Positions 34,338 through 42,637 of a DNA stretch of 64,000 nucleotides are shown here, piece after piece. The notes beneath the pieces are model-generated. The model searched no databases, had not been told where the DNA came from, and worked only from the letters and a program-made list of their open reading frames with translations. The stretch spans positions 62,001-126,000 of the forward strand of contig CABYLQ010000001.1 of NCBI GenBank assembly GCA_902519845.1. The letters are read 5' to 3'. The stretch comes from an uncultured Candidatus Actinomarina sp. GTDB taxonomy: Bacteria; Actinomycetota; Acidimicrobiia; Actinomarinales; Actinomarinaceae. The position numbers and the translations under genes are program-made. Within the stretch, counting starts at the first letter, position 1; every line of letters starts with the position of its first letter.

Positions 34338-34574
34338 ATGAAAATCAAACTAGAATTTTGTATAGTTTGAAACTATACACCCCGTGCAGTTAGTACGGTC
34401 GAAGACATACTAGAAAAATATGGAAAAGAAATAACGTCAATAGATTTGATACCTGGCTCTGGTGGAGTATTTGAACTTTACTTGGATGAAGTTTTAATCT
34501 ATTCAAAGCTTAAAACTGGTCGTCATACAAACGAAGGTGAAATTTTAAAGTTAATGGAAAACGCCCTTAGTTGA
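34338..34574 (+). CDS. SelW/SelT/SelH-type (Rdx) selenoprotein, Sec at codon 11 (TGA)
   Basis: Reading the TGA at 34368-34370 as selenocysteine gives a 78-residue thioredoxin-fold protein. The redox motif is C8-I-V-U11, then NYTPRAVSTVEDILEKYG, IPGSGGVFEL and YSKLKTGRH. This matches bacterial Rdx (SelW-like) proteins throughout, including the GGVFE...GRH core. The frame is intact on both sides of the TGA and ends at the TGA 34572-34574. Likely a cytosolic thiol oxidoreductase. Its end overlaps the TTG of the TauE gene, so the two are coupled. It is divergent from small zinc protein 1. Confidence 0.9.
34371..34400 (+). promoter_or_regulatory. Putative bacterial SECIS hairpin of the SelW-like gene
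   Basis: Stem CCGTGC (34382-34387) / GTACGG (34393-34398), loop AGTTA with a G at 34389, about 19 nt after the TGA. The size, distance and loop G fit SelB-binding SECIS elements. Confidence 0.6.
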
Positions 34575-35302
34575 CATATCCATTCGATCTATCTTTACTT
34601 GAATTAATTTTTATTTCACTCCTGTTGTTTGCAAGTGCAGCCATACAAGGCATTTTAGGATTTGGTTTTGCAGTTATTTCCTCACCGATATTAGTTCAAA
34701 TCGAACCATTGCTTGTTCCACAAATACTTAGCCTTTTGGCATTACCAATGACTTTTAGAATCTACCAAAGAGAAAAAAGCAAGGTAGATTGGAAACCATT
34801 CAAATTTTTATTTTTAGGAAGAATTATTGGAGGACCATTAGGCTTGCTGCTTTTGATAAATTTAAGTGAACAACTACTCTCCATAAGTGTTGGAGCAATT
34901 GTTTTATTTGGCGGGCTTGCAACACACTATGGTTGGATTGTAAAAAGAAATAATAAAACATCTTGGATTGCAGGGACATTGTCGGGAGTATTCGCAATGA
35001 TTGCTGGTGTAGGAGGTCCCCCAATTGCAATTCTATACAGAGGCACCTCTGGTAATGAATTTAGACCCTCACTCAATGCTGTATTTACATTTGGAATAAC
35101 AATAACTCTTGGTCTTCTGCTAATCAGTGGAGAAATATTTAGGGATCATCTTACTCTTATATTATATCTCGCTGTTCCGGTGGCAATTGGGCTAAGACTT
35201 TCTTCATTTTTTTCAAATATATCTGAGATGGCTATTTCAAGAGGGGTTACCTACTTTTCAATCATGTCAGGTTTATTTGTAATACTTAGAAATATAATTT
35301 AG
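34571..35302 (+). CDS. TauE/SafE-family sulfite exporter-like protein
   Basis: 243 residues with about eight membrane segments in two halves: GILGFGFAVISSPIL in the first and GVFAMIAGVGGPPIAIL in the second, the duplicated signature of TauE/SafE. Members export sulfite or organosulfonates. TTG start overlapping the selenoprotein stop. The coupling to a redox selenoprotein hints at sulfur or selenium chemistry but this is inference. Confidence 0.85.
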   Translation: MTYPFDLSLLELIFISLLLFASAAIQGILGFGFAVISSPILVQIEPLLVPQILSLLALPMTFRIYQREKSKVDWKPFKFLFLGRIIGGPLGLLLLINLSEQLLSISVGAIVLFGGLATHYGWIVKRNNKTSWIAGTLSGVFAMIAGVGGPPIAILYRGTSGNEFRPSLNAVFTFGITITLGLLLISGEIFRDHLTLILYLAVPVAIGLRLSSFFSNISEMAISRGVTYFSIMSGLFVILRNII

Positions 35303-35337
35303 TTTTGGAATTCGAAATCATAGTTAACATTGAATAG

Positions 35338-36828
35338 ATGTATATAAGAGTTTTCATTTCAGCAGTTTTATTTTTTTTAAGCTTTCCACCATTTAATTTA
35401 TGGTTCTTCATTTTTCCAGCACTATTCTTTTTTTACTATGCACTTTTAATTAGTGAAGCTCCATTTATAACTGGATTTATATTTGGTTCAATTTCATTTG
35501 GTGTTATTTTATTTGGAATCCAATCAATTGGTTATGAAGCATGGATTCCTCTAGTTATTTTGATGGGCCTACTTTATGCTTTTCTTGGAAAGATATTTAA
35601 ATTCATAGCTATCAGGACGAGTAATAACTTTTTTGTTTTAATAGGAGTATTAAGCATTTTTGATTTACTGAGAGCTTATTTTCCATTTGGTGGATTTCCA
35701 TGGGGTTCAACCTCAACCGTTCTTTTAACAGGGTACAGGGACAGTTTATTTAATTTACTGCCAAGCTTGTTTAAAACATTTGGACCTACTGGATACTCAT
35801 TAATCATTCAATCAGTTACTCTAATTTTTGTTTTGTTAATTCTTGATAATCAAAAAAAATATTTTTACTTGAAAGATTCACTAATATTTTTTACTTTTTT
35901 ATTCATCCCACTATCTATATATTTAGCAAATAGCAACTTAAATTTATTTTTAAATAATTCAATAAATGAAAAAGTTAGTGTTTCAATTGTTCAAGGCAAC
36001 AGCCCTTGTCCCGGAGCCAAAAACAATTGCAACGATGAAAGAAAGCGAATATATGAAAGTCATCTGAATTTAACAAGAAGCATACAGAATGATAAAGATT
36101 TAATCATTTGGCCAGAAAGTTCAACTGGATTTAGAAATGATCCATTGATCCATGAACGTGTATTGAATGACATTTCTTATGAATCTAAAAGGCTTAATTC
36201 TTACTTTTTAATTGGGGGAGATAGGCCAATTGAGGATAAATATTTTGAAAATTATGGTGTTTTTATAAATAACAACGGACTGATCGTTGATCAGTATCTG
36301 AAACAACATCCTGTTCCATTCGGAGAATATATTCCATTTAGAGACTATTTAGACTGGATTCCTTCTCTCTCACTTGTCCCAAGAGATATGATCAGGGGTG
36401 ATAAAGAAAAAATATTTCAACTTGACTCTTACAAACTTTCTACAGTTATTTCTTTCGAGGGTTCATTCCAGAGATACATAAGAAATAGTATTCAAGAAGG
36501 TGCTGAAATTATCGTAATATTAACAAATCAAGCTAGTTATGGCCAAAGTGGAATGTCTGAGCAGTTTTTACTTATGTCACGTGCTAATGCAATATCAAAT
36601 GACAGACCAATTATTCATTCTGCAATTACAGGAAAGTCAGCATTCATAGATAATGATGGAAATATTTTATCTGATACAAATCTTTTTACAGCAGAAATTC
36701 TTAATCAATCAATACAACCAATTGACTCCCAAACACCATACAGTTTATTCGGCAACTACTTGAACCTTTTCGTTATTGGCTTTGGCTTTTTAGTTTTCTT
36801 AAGAAGAAAATATAAATTCAGTCTTTAA
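35338..36828 (+). CDS. lnt: Apolipoprotein N-acyltransferase, catalytic Cys replaced by Ser
   Basis: 496 residues: about eight N-terminal membrane segments, then a nitrilase domain (from about 215). The triad Glu is E260 (IIWPESS) and Lys is K322 (YLKQHPVPFGEYIP). The expected Cys in IC[YF]E is Ser372 (VISFEGSF). Lnt adds the third acyl chain to lipoproteins. With Ser the usual thioester step is doubtful, so activity may be lost or altered. Several lipoproteins occur in this window. The stop overlaps the convergent MscS gene by 11 bp. Confidence 0.88.
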   Translation: MYIRVFISAVLFFLSFPPFNLWFFIFPALFFFYYALLISEAPFITGFIFGSISFGVILFGIQSIGYEAWIPLVILMGLLYAFLGKIFKFIAIRTSNNFFVLIGVLSIFDLLRAYFPFGGFPWGSTSTVLLTGYRDSLFNLLPSLFKTFGPTGYSLIIQSVTLIFVLLILDNQKKYFYLKDSLIFFTFLFIPLSIYLANSNLNLFLNNSINEKVSVSIVQGNSPCPGAKNNCNDERKRIYESHLNLTRSIQNDKDLIIWPESSTGFRNDPLIHERVLNDISYESKRLNSYFLIGGDRPIEDKYFENYGVFINNNGLIVDQYLKQHPVPFGEYIPFRDYLDWIPSLSLVPRDMIRGDKEKIFQLDSYKLSTVISFEGSFQRYIRNSIQEGAEIIVILTNQASYGQSGMSEQFLLMSRANAISNDRPIIHSAITGKSAFIDNDGNILSDTNLFTAEILNQSIQPIDSQTPYSLFGNYLNLFVIGFGFLVFLRRKYKFSL

Positions 36829-38026
36829 GACCTTCATTAAAATGTAAATTTTTCATCGCTGCTGCTTCAACAATCCCATCTTGATAAGCTCTTAAGTCAA
36901 ATTTATGAAGTACTGCAAGTAGATGATCAAAAATATCTGATTGGATTTTTTCGTATTCAACCCAGTCTGTAGTTTTCGTAAAAGTATATATTTGTATAGA
37001 TACTCCTTGGTTTGTCGGCGCTAATTGCCTTACCAAGAAAGTCATATTTTGTGTATCTAAGCTTTCATTTTGTCTTAAATAATTTTCTACATATGCTCTA
37101 AAAGTCCCAATATTTGTTAAATTTCTTTGTTCTATTTGAGAAGCATCATTAGACGAGTCATTATTAAACATCTCTACTTCCTTAATTTTTTCATCTAAAT
37201 AACTTTTGATAGGTGGGATCTTTTTTAAATTCTCAATATCTTGGATGGACAAAAATTTAATACTTGAAATATCAACTGTTATTGATCTCATTATTCTTCT
37301 ACCGCCAAATTCAGACATACCTCTCCAGTTTTTAACAGAGGTTGAAATAATTTTTGATGTTGGAATAGATGTTATAGTTTTGTCCCAGTTTTGTACTTTT
37401 ACAGTATGTAGAGCTATATCTATAACATCTCCATCTGCACCGTATTCAGGTACCTCAATCCAATCACCATTATTTATTATGTTATTTTGTCCAATTTGCA
37501 CTGAAGCAACGAAAGATAATATTGTATCTTGAAAAACTAGTAAAAGTACAGCAGTTAGTGCACCAAGCCCACTTATATAGTATGTAACTGATTGTCCAGA
37601 CAATATTGCAAAAACAATTATGAAGATAAATGCATTCAATATGATCTTAACAATCTGTATGTAACCTTTGATAGGCCTGTCTTTTAAAGCGTCATATTTG
37701 CTAGATGCATTATTAAGAATTGAAAGCAATTCATTCAATGTAAGCCCTAAAAAGATTGCCAAAAATGAACTGATTATTCGTTGACCAACTTCACTGTTCA
37801 TTAAGTCAATTGAAAATTCTGTAAAAACTATTCCATTAAGAAAAGTAAATACAGCAACAAAAGATAGTCTATTTAAAAACTTTTTTTCTAAAAAAAGATC
37901 ATCGATAATTGTATTTGTTTTTTTTGCAATTCGCTTTAGAGCTGGAAAAACTAAGATTCTTAGTATTAAAAAAATACCAAAGCTGCTTCCAATAATTATT
38001 AACAATCTTAAATTTTCATCCGTCAT
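36818..38026 (-). CDS. MscS-family mechanosensitive channel (YbdG-like)
   Basis: 402 residues: about five membrane segments in the first half, then the MscS beta domain with NNIINNGDWIEVPEYGADGDV and SIPTSKIISTSVKNWRGMSE, which is closest to YbdG/MscM-type channels. It releases solutes upon osmotic downshock. It forms a minus-strand run with DUF3159, purB and purA. Confidence 0.88.
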   Translation of the reverse strand: MTDENLRLLIIIGSSFGIFLILRILVFPALKRIAKKTNTIIDDLFLEKKFLNRLSFVAVFTFLNGIVFTEFSIDLMNSEVGQRIISSFLAIFLGLTLNELLSILNNASSKYDALKDRPIKGYIQIVKIILNAFIFIIVFAILSGQSVTYYISGLGALTAVLLLVFQDTILSFVASVQIGQNNIINNGDWIEVPEYGADGDVIDIALHTVKVQNWDKTITSIPTSKIISTSVKNWRGMSEFGGRRIMRSITVDISSIKFLSIQDIENLKKIPPIKSYLDEKIKEVEMFNNDSSNDASQIEQRNLTNIGTFRAYVENYLRQNESLDTQNMTFLVRQLAPTNQGVSIQIYTFTKTTDWVEYEKIQSDIFDHLLAVLHKFDLRAYQDGIVEAAAMKNLHFNEGLKD

Positions 38027-38044
38027 ATAGCTATATTACCTTAG

Positions 38045-38728
38045 TCAGAATCCTCTTTCCTGACCTTTCCAAGGAGGAGAGACATTATTTTTAAATTCTT
38101 CAACGCTTGGTCCCTCTAGGTTTTTTAATTTTCTCAAACCCAAAAAATATGAAACAATCAAAAGTATTAAAGTTGTCTGATTAGAAGTCGATAACTTTAT
38201 AATTGCAAGAATTTCAGGATTATTAAAAAACAATACCTGAAGACCTCCTTTTAGAAAAAGAAAAGCCACCCACAAAATAGCAACTTGATTGTAAGCTGGC
38301 TTTACAGAAGGCAATAAATACCATTCCATAGGCCATTTTCTAAAATATTGTGATGAGTAAATAGTAAAAGGTCTTCTAATCAATATTGATACAAACCCAA
38401 TTAAAGCAATACTTAGGTCTCTAATAATTCCTGGTAGAAAAAAACCTGATGCACTTCCTTGAAATCTAGCAATTAGCAATGCAACTATCGTTCCTACTAC
38501 ACCAATAAATGCAAATTTAAGATCATCTTTTCTGAGCACTCTGTAAATGATTGTAAGAACGACTAAGAACCCCGTCCCTATAATTGCAAAATTTAAATCA
38601 AAAAATCTATTTAGTAAAACAAAAAAAACTGGGGCAAGGATTGAATCAAATACATTATTTTGGGATTCGTTCAATCCAAGAACTTCACTTTTTATTTCCG
38701 AGAATTGTTTTTTGAATCTCTTATACAA
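38045..38728 (-). CDS. DUF3159 membrane protein
   Basis: 227 residues with about six membrane segments. The pattern FFLPGIIRD, SILIRRPF and late WVAFLFLKGGLQ is that of the actinobacterial DUF3159 family, of unknown role. It overlaps purB by 8 bp. Confidence 0.8.
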   Translation of the reverse strand: MYKRFKKQFSEIKSEVLGLNESQNNVFDSILAPVFFVLLNRFFDLNFAIIGTGFLVVLTIIYRVLRKDDLKFAFIGVVGTIVALLIARFQGSASGFFLPGIIRDLSIALIGFVSILIRRPFTIYSSQYFRKWPMEWYLLPSVKPAYNQVAILWVAFLFLKGGLQVLFFNNPEILAIIKLSTSNQTTLILLIVSYFLGLRKLKNLEGPSVEEFKNNVSPPWKGQERGF

Positions 38729-40004
38729 TTGAATTTATTTTTTCTTCAAAGTTCTCATTTGTTTTTTCAGAGAGAATTTCATTTGTTATGCTTTTTAATT
38801 CTTCAATTGAAACATTCTCAAAATTTTTTGAAAGAGTAATTAAGTAATCATCTAGATCATCAAATTCAAATGATTGTGATTGTATAAATCTATATGCTTC
38901 ATCTCTGTCAACTCCTTTAGTAATGAGATGTGAAAGACAAGCTTGAGTTAATATACTTACTTTTGCTAAGTCAATATTGGAGTTAATCTTTTCGTGGTTT
39001 ATTTGAATGTTGCTAAACAAGTTTTCCATTTCAATAGTTGCAAAGGAAATGAGGTTGAAACCATCAGGAAATATAATTCTTTCTACTGAAGAATTTGAGA
39101 TATCTCTTTCGTGCCATAGAGAGATATTTTCTAAAGAAGTGATAACGTAACCTCTTAAGATTCTTGATATTCCTGAAATTCTCTCAGAAGTTATTGGATT
39201 TTTTTTATGAGGCATTGCTGAAGAGCCCTTTTGTTCTTTTGAAAAAGATTCAAAGATCTCCCCAACTTCTGATCGTTGATACCCGCGAAGATTTTGTGAT
39301 ATACGATCAAAACAACTTCCAAGCATTCCTATAGCAATTATTACTTCTGCATAACGATCACGACTTACAATCTGCGAAGCAAAAAGTTCAGGTTTTAGAT
39401 TCAAGCTACTTAATGCTCTTTCCTCTATTTCTTGATTTAATATAGAGTAATTTCCAACTGCACCACTGAATTTACCAACAGAAATATTTTCTTTAGCTTT
39501 TAGAATTCTTTGTTTATTTCTATTAATTTCAAAAAGCCAATTTGAAAATATATTTCCTAGAAAAGTAATTTCTGCAAACACACCATGCGTTCTTCCAATT
39601 ATTTTTGTATCTTTTTCTTTTATCGCAAGATTTTTTAAAGTTTTGATTAATTCATCAATTTGAATTAATAAAAAATCTAAAGACTCAATTATTAAAAGAC
39701 TGTTTGAAGTGTCAACAATATCCGAACTTGTCAGTCCATAATGTACCCACTCTGAGTTTTTTTGAATTTTATTTTGCAAAATATCAACAAAAGATGCAAC
39801 GTCATGATTTGTGATTTTTTCTCTTTCTTCTAATTCTTCTAATGAAATATTTACCTTAAGTATTTCCGCGGACAAACCTTTTGGAACAATTCCCGCATCT
39901 TCAAGTTGTTTAGTAACCGAAGATTCAACTTTTTTCCAGGTAGATATTTTGTTATTTTGATTCCAAATATCTTCAATTTCGTTTATCAAGTATCTTTTTA
40001 TCAT
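38721..40004 (-). CDS. purB: Adenylosuccinate lyase
   Basis: 427 residues of the fumarase/aspartase superfamily. Signature GSSAMPHKKNP (about 255-265), the His of GRTHGVFAE and TSSDIVDTSNS. It acts twice in purine synthesis (SAICAR and adenylosuccinate cleavage). It directly follows purA, forming a pathway pair. Confidence 0.95.
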   Translation of the reverse strand: MIKRYLINEIEDIWNQNNKISTWKKVESSVTKQLEDAGIVPKGLSAEILKVNISLEELEEREKITNHDVASFVDILQNKIQKNSEWVHYGLTSSDIVDTSNSLLIIESLDFLLIQIDELIKTLKNLAIKEKDTKIIGRTHGVFAEITFLGNIFSNWLFEINRNKQRILKAKENISVGKFSGAVGNYSILNQEIEERALSSLNLKPELFASQIVSRDRYAEVIIAIGMLGSCFDRISQNLRGYQRSEVGEIFESFSKEQKGSSAMPHKKNPITSERISGISRILRGYVITSLENISLWHERDISNSSVERIIFPDGFNLISFATIEMENLFSNIQINHEKINSNIDLAKVSILTQACLSHLITKGVDRDEAYRFIQSQSFEFDDLDDYLITLSKNFENVSIEELKSITNEILSEKTNENFEEKINSIV

Positions 40005-41276
40005 TTATCTAATTATATTTTGCTTTCTTTCTGGTCCAACAGATATATATTTAATTGGTATTTCTGTAAATTCTTCAATGAAATTTATATAAATTTGTGC
40101 ACTTTCTGGAAGTTTATTAAATTCTGTAATTGAAGATATATCATCATTCCACCCTTTAAAAGATTTATATATAGGTGTTGATTTTTCTAGAATATTCTCT
40201 ACTAAAGGGTAATCAGTTAATTCCTGATCTTTAAATTTGTAACCTACACAAATATTGATCTCATCTAAACCAGTTAATACATCTAACTTTGTAATAAACA
40301 ATTCACTCAAAGAATTTATCCTTGCTGAATATTTAAGTGATACAAGGTCTAACCACCCACATCGTCTTCGTCTACCAGTCACTGTTCCAAATTCAGCACC
40401 TTTCTCAATTAAATAATCTCCTATCTTATTACTCTGTTCAGTCATGAAAGGACCAGTGCCTACCCTAGATATGTAAGCTTTTGTAACACCAACAACCTTT
40501 TCAAAATTCAATGGTCCTATTCCAGAACCAATTGAGGCATTGCCCGCGCTGGTATTTGAACTTGTTACAAATGGATAAGTTCCATGATCAATGTCTAGTA
40601 ATGTACCCTGAGCTCCTTCAAAAAGAATATTTTTATTTTCTTTTATAGAATTTGATATAAATAATGAAGTATCTGTCGATAAGCATTCAATTAATTCACG
40701 AAAAGTTTCATACTCAGATAATATTTCATCAAAATTTAAACCTTTTCCTTTATAAATTTCTTCAATAATTTTATTTTTTTCGTTTAAGTTTTCTTGTAAT
40801 TTAGATTTAAATTTTTCTGGTGATAAAAAGTCTTGTACTCTTATCCCTTTTCTCTGAATTTTATCTCCATAACATGGGCCTATGCCTTTTTTAGTGGTGC
40901 CTATTTTTCGATCGCCTAAGCTTTCTTCTATCAACTCATCGAGGACTTTGTGATAAGGCATAATTATATGTGCGTTGTAAGAGAGTTTTAGATTAGAGGT
41001 ATCAATATTTTTCTGATTTAAACTATCAATTTCTTTTTTGAGAACTTCAAAATCAACTACACAACCTGAAGCTATTACTGGGGTACAAGTATCGTACATA
41101 ACCCCTGACGGAACCATAGATAATGCAAACTTTTCATCATCAACCACGATTGTATGACCAGCATTGTTGCCACCTTGAAAACGAACTACTAGGTCAGCTT
41201 TTGATGCAAAAAAGTCTGTGACTTTACCCTTGCCCTCATCGCCCCACTGAGCGCCTAAAACAATGGTAGTTGACAA
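40005..41276 (-). CDS. purA: Adenylosuccinate synthetase
   Basis: 423 residues. GAQWGDEGKGK with GNNAGHT (GTP/IMP and catalytic Asp/His), GTTKKGIGPCYGDK, QGTLLDIDHGTYPFVTSS and GRRRRCGWLD. It joins IMP and aspartate. purB follows with adjoining codons. A 12-bp palindrome (AATACATGTATT, 41304-41315) lies 28 bp upstream of its start. Confidence 0.97.
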   Translation of the reverse strand: MSTTIVLGAQWGDEGKGKVTDFFASKADLVVRFQGGNNAGHTIVVDDEKFALSMVPSGVMYDTCTPVIASGCVVDFEVLKKEIDSLNQKNIDTSNLKLSYNAHIIMPYHKVLDELIEESLGDRKIGTTKKGIGPCYGDKIQRKGIRVQDFLSPEKFKSKLQENLNEKNKIIEEIYKGKGLNFDEILSEYETFRELIECLSTDTSLFISNSIKENKNILFEGAQGTLLDIDHGTYPFVTSSNTSAGNASIGSGIGPLNFEKVVGVTKAYISRVGTGPFMTEQSNKIGDYLIEKGAEFGTVTGRRRRCGWLDLVSLKYSARINSLSELFITKLDVLTGLDEINICVGYKFKDQELTDYPLVENILEKSTPIYKSFKGWNDDISSITEFNKLPESAQIYINFIEEFTEIPIKYISVGPERKQNIIR

Positions 41277-41303
41277 CTTTGCTCCTTGAATACAACATTT
41301 GAT

Positions 41304-41434
41304 AATACATGTATTTTGTATCTATATGAATATTTTTTTTAACTATAAAAGAATCAATTTGTAGGGTTTTGTAAACTATATTAGATTAATACATAGACAG
41401 GAACTTTAAGTATTTATATTTTTTGTTCTTGTCT
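41304..41434 (+). promoter_or_regulatory. Leader region of the amino-acid transporter: palindrome and 10-bp hairpin
   Basis: Within 41277-41458 are the palindrome 41304-41315 and a hairpin AGACAGGAAC (41395-41404) / GTTCTTGTCT (41425-41434), with one G-U and a 20-nt loop. The hairpin ends 25 nt before the transporter's TTG start, just upstream of AAAGGAG. It may stabilise the mRNA or regulate it. Confidence 0.4.
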
Positions 41435-41458
41435 GCTTTTATATAAAAGGAGAAAACA

Positions 41459-42535
41459 TTGAGTAAAAAAGCAATCGTTTCTTTACTTGTACTTTCTATG
41501 GTTGCTGTTGCTTGTGCAACAGATACAGCCGAAGAGGAAGTTGCAGTTGAAGAAGAACACGATCACTCTGATGAATCAACACTTGAAATGGTCCTTGAAA
41601 GAGGATTCGTAAAGTGTGGAGTCAGTGGTAGTGCTACAGCTTTTTCCGAGACAGGTGCAGACGGTTCAATAACTGGTTTTGATGCTGATTATTGTTATGC
41701 CGTTGCAGCAGCTCTTTTTGGAGATTACAGTAAAGTTGAATTCAAATCACTTACATCAGCAGAAAGGTTCACCTCTCTAGCAGCTGGTGACATTGATGTT
41801 TTGATTAGAAACACAACTTGGACTCAAAGCCGTGATACCGAACTTGGTAACGATTTTGGTCCTACTACATATTTCGACGGTCAACAATTAATGGGTAGAA
41901 ATTCTGATGGTATATCAAGTTCTTCTACACTTGCTGATATTGACGGTTTGAGTGTATGTACAAATGCTGGTACTACAACAGAAAAAAATATTACTGAAGG
42001 TGCAGGACTTGTTGGTGCAACCATCACGCTTGTAACAGTTGAAAAATTCTCAGAAGCTATGGATAAATTCATTGCTGGTGAGTGTGACATTGTTACAACT
42101 GACGGTTCAGCTTTAGTTGGTAGAAGAGCAGTTAATGATGCTCTTAATGATTGGTCAATATTTCCACAATCACCAATTTCTAAAGAACCATTAGGACCTG
42201 TTTACAGATCAAACGACAGTATGTGGGGAGACGTCATTAACTGGGTTGTTTATGCAACCATCATCGCTGATGAGTATGGCGTAACTAGCGCAAATGTTGA
42301 TTCTGTTGACACCGATGCTTTTCCAGAGCTTGGAAGACTTTTTGGAGCTAACGACGGTGAGTTACAAACCGTTATGGGACTTGACGCAAAGGCATTTTAT
42401 AATGTCATCAAGCAAGTTGGTAACTACGACGAAATTTACTCCAGAAACCTAAATCCTGTAGGATTATTCCGTGAAGGTGGAGCAAATGATAGATGGACAA
42501 ATGGTGGTCTAATTTACGCACCTCCTGCTAGATAA
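41459..42535 (+). CDS. aapJ: General amino-acid ABC transporter, substrate-binding lipoprotein
   Basis: 358 residues from TTG 41459 with a good AAAGGAG. A lipoprotein signal (VAVACAT) precedes an acidic linker and a periplasmic-binding-protein fold: GFVKCGVSGS, GFDADYCYAVAAALFGD, SAERFTSLAAGDIDVLIRNTTWT and CTNAGTTTE, as in AapJ/BztA. It binds amino acids outside the cell for AapQMP. A strong terminator follows, implying more binding protein than permease. Confidence 0.92.
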   Translation: MSKKAIVSLLVLSMVAVACATDTAEEEVAVEEEHDHSDESTLEMVLERGFVKCGVSGSATAFSETGADGSITGFDADYCYAVAAALFGDYSKVEFKSLTSAERFTSLAAGDIDVLIRNTTWTQSRDTELGNDFGPTTYFDGQQLMGRNSDGISSSSTLADIDGLSVCTNAGTTTEKNITEGAGLVGATITLVTVEKFSEAMDKFIAGECDIVTTDGSALVGRRAVNDALNDWSIFPQSPISKEPLGPVYRSNDSMWGDVINWVVYATIIADEYGVTSANVDSVDTDAFPELGRLFGANDGELQTVMGLDAKAFYNVIKQVGNYDEIYSRNLNPVGLFREGGANDRWTNGGLIYAPPAR

Positions 42536-42552
42536 TTTATCATTACAAATTT

Positions 42553-42583
42553 AAAGAAGAGGGCATAAAGCCCTCTTCTTTTT
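42553..42583 (+). terminator. Intra-operon rho-independent terminator
   Basis: AAAGAAGAGGGC (42553-42564), loop ATAAA, GCCCTCTTCTTT (42570-42581), then T residues. It lies between the binding-protein and permease genes and should attenuate read-through. Confidence 0.85.
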
Positions 42584-42637
42584 ATGTTTTGGCCAATCTA
42601 ACTATCTTATTTCTGTTCAATTTGGTAAAATTCACTA

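Noticed and set aside
34232-34348. Upstream extension of the small Cys/His protein
   Set aside because: The extension covers the promoter and palindrome and is not protein-like; the paralogue starts at the shorter position.
34368-34370. TGA as a nonsense mutation in a pseudogene
   Set aside because: The rest of the SelW-like frame is intact, and the TGA is exactly at the Sec position of the family.
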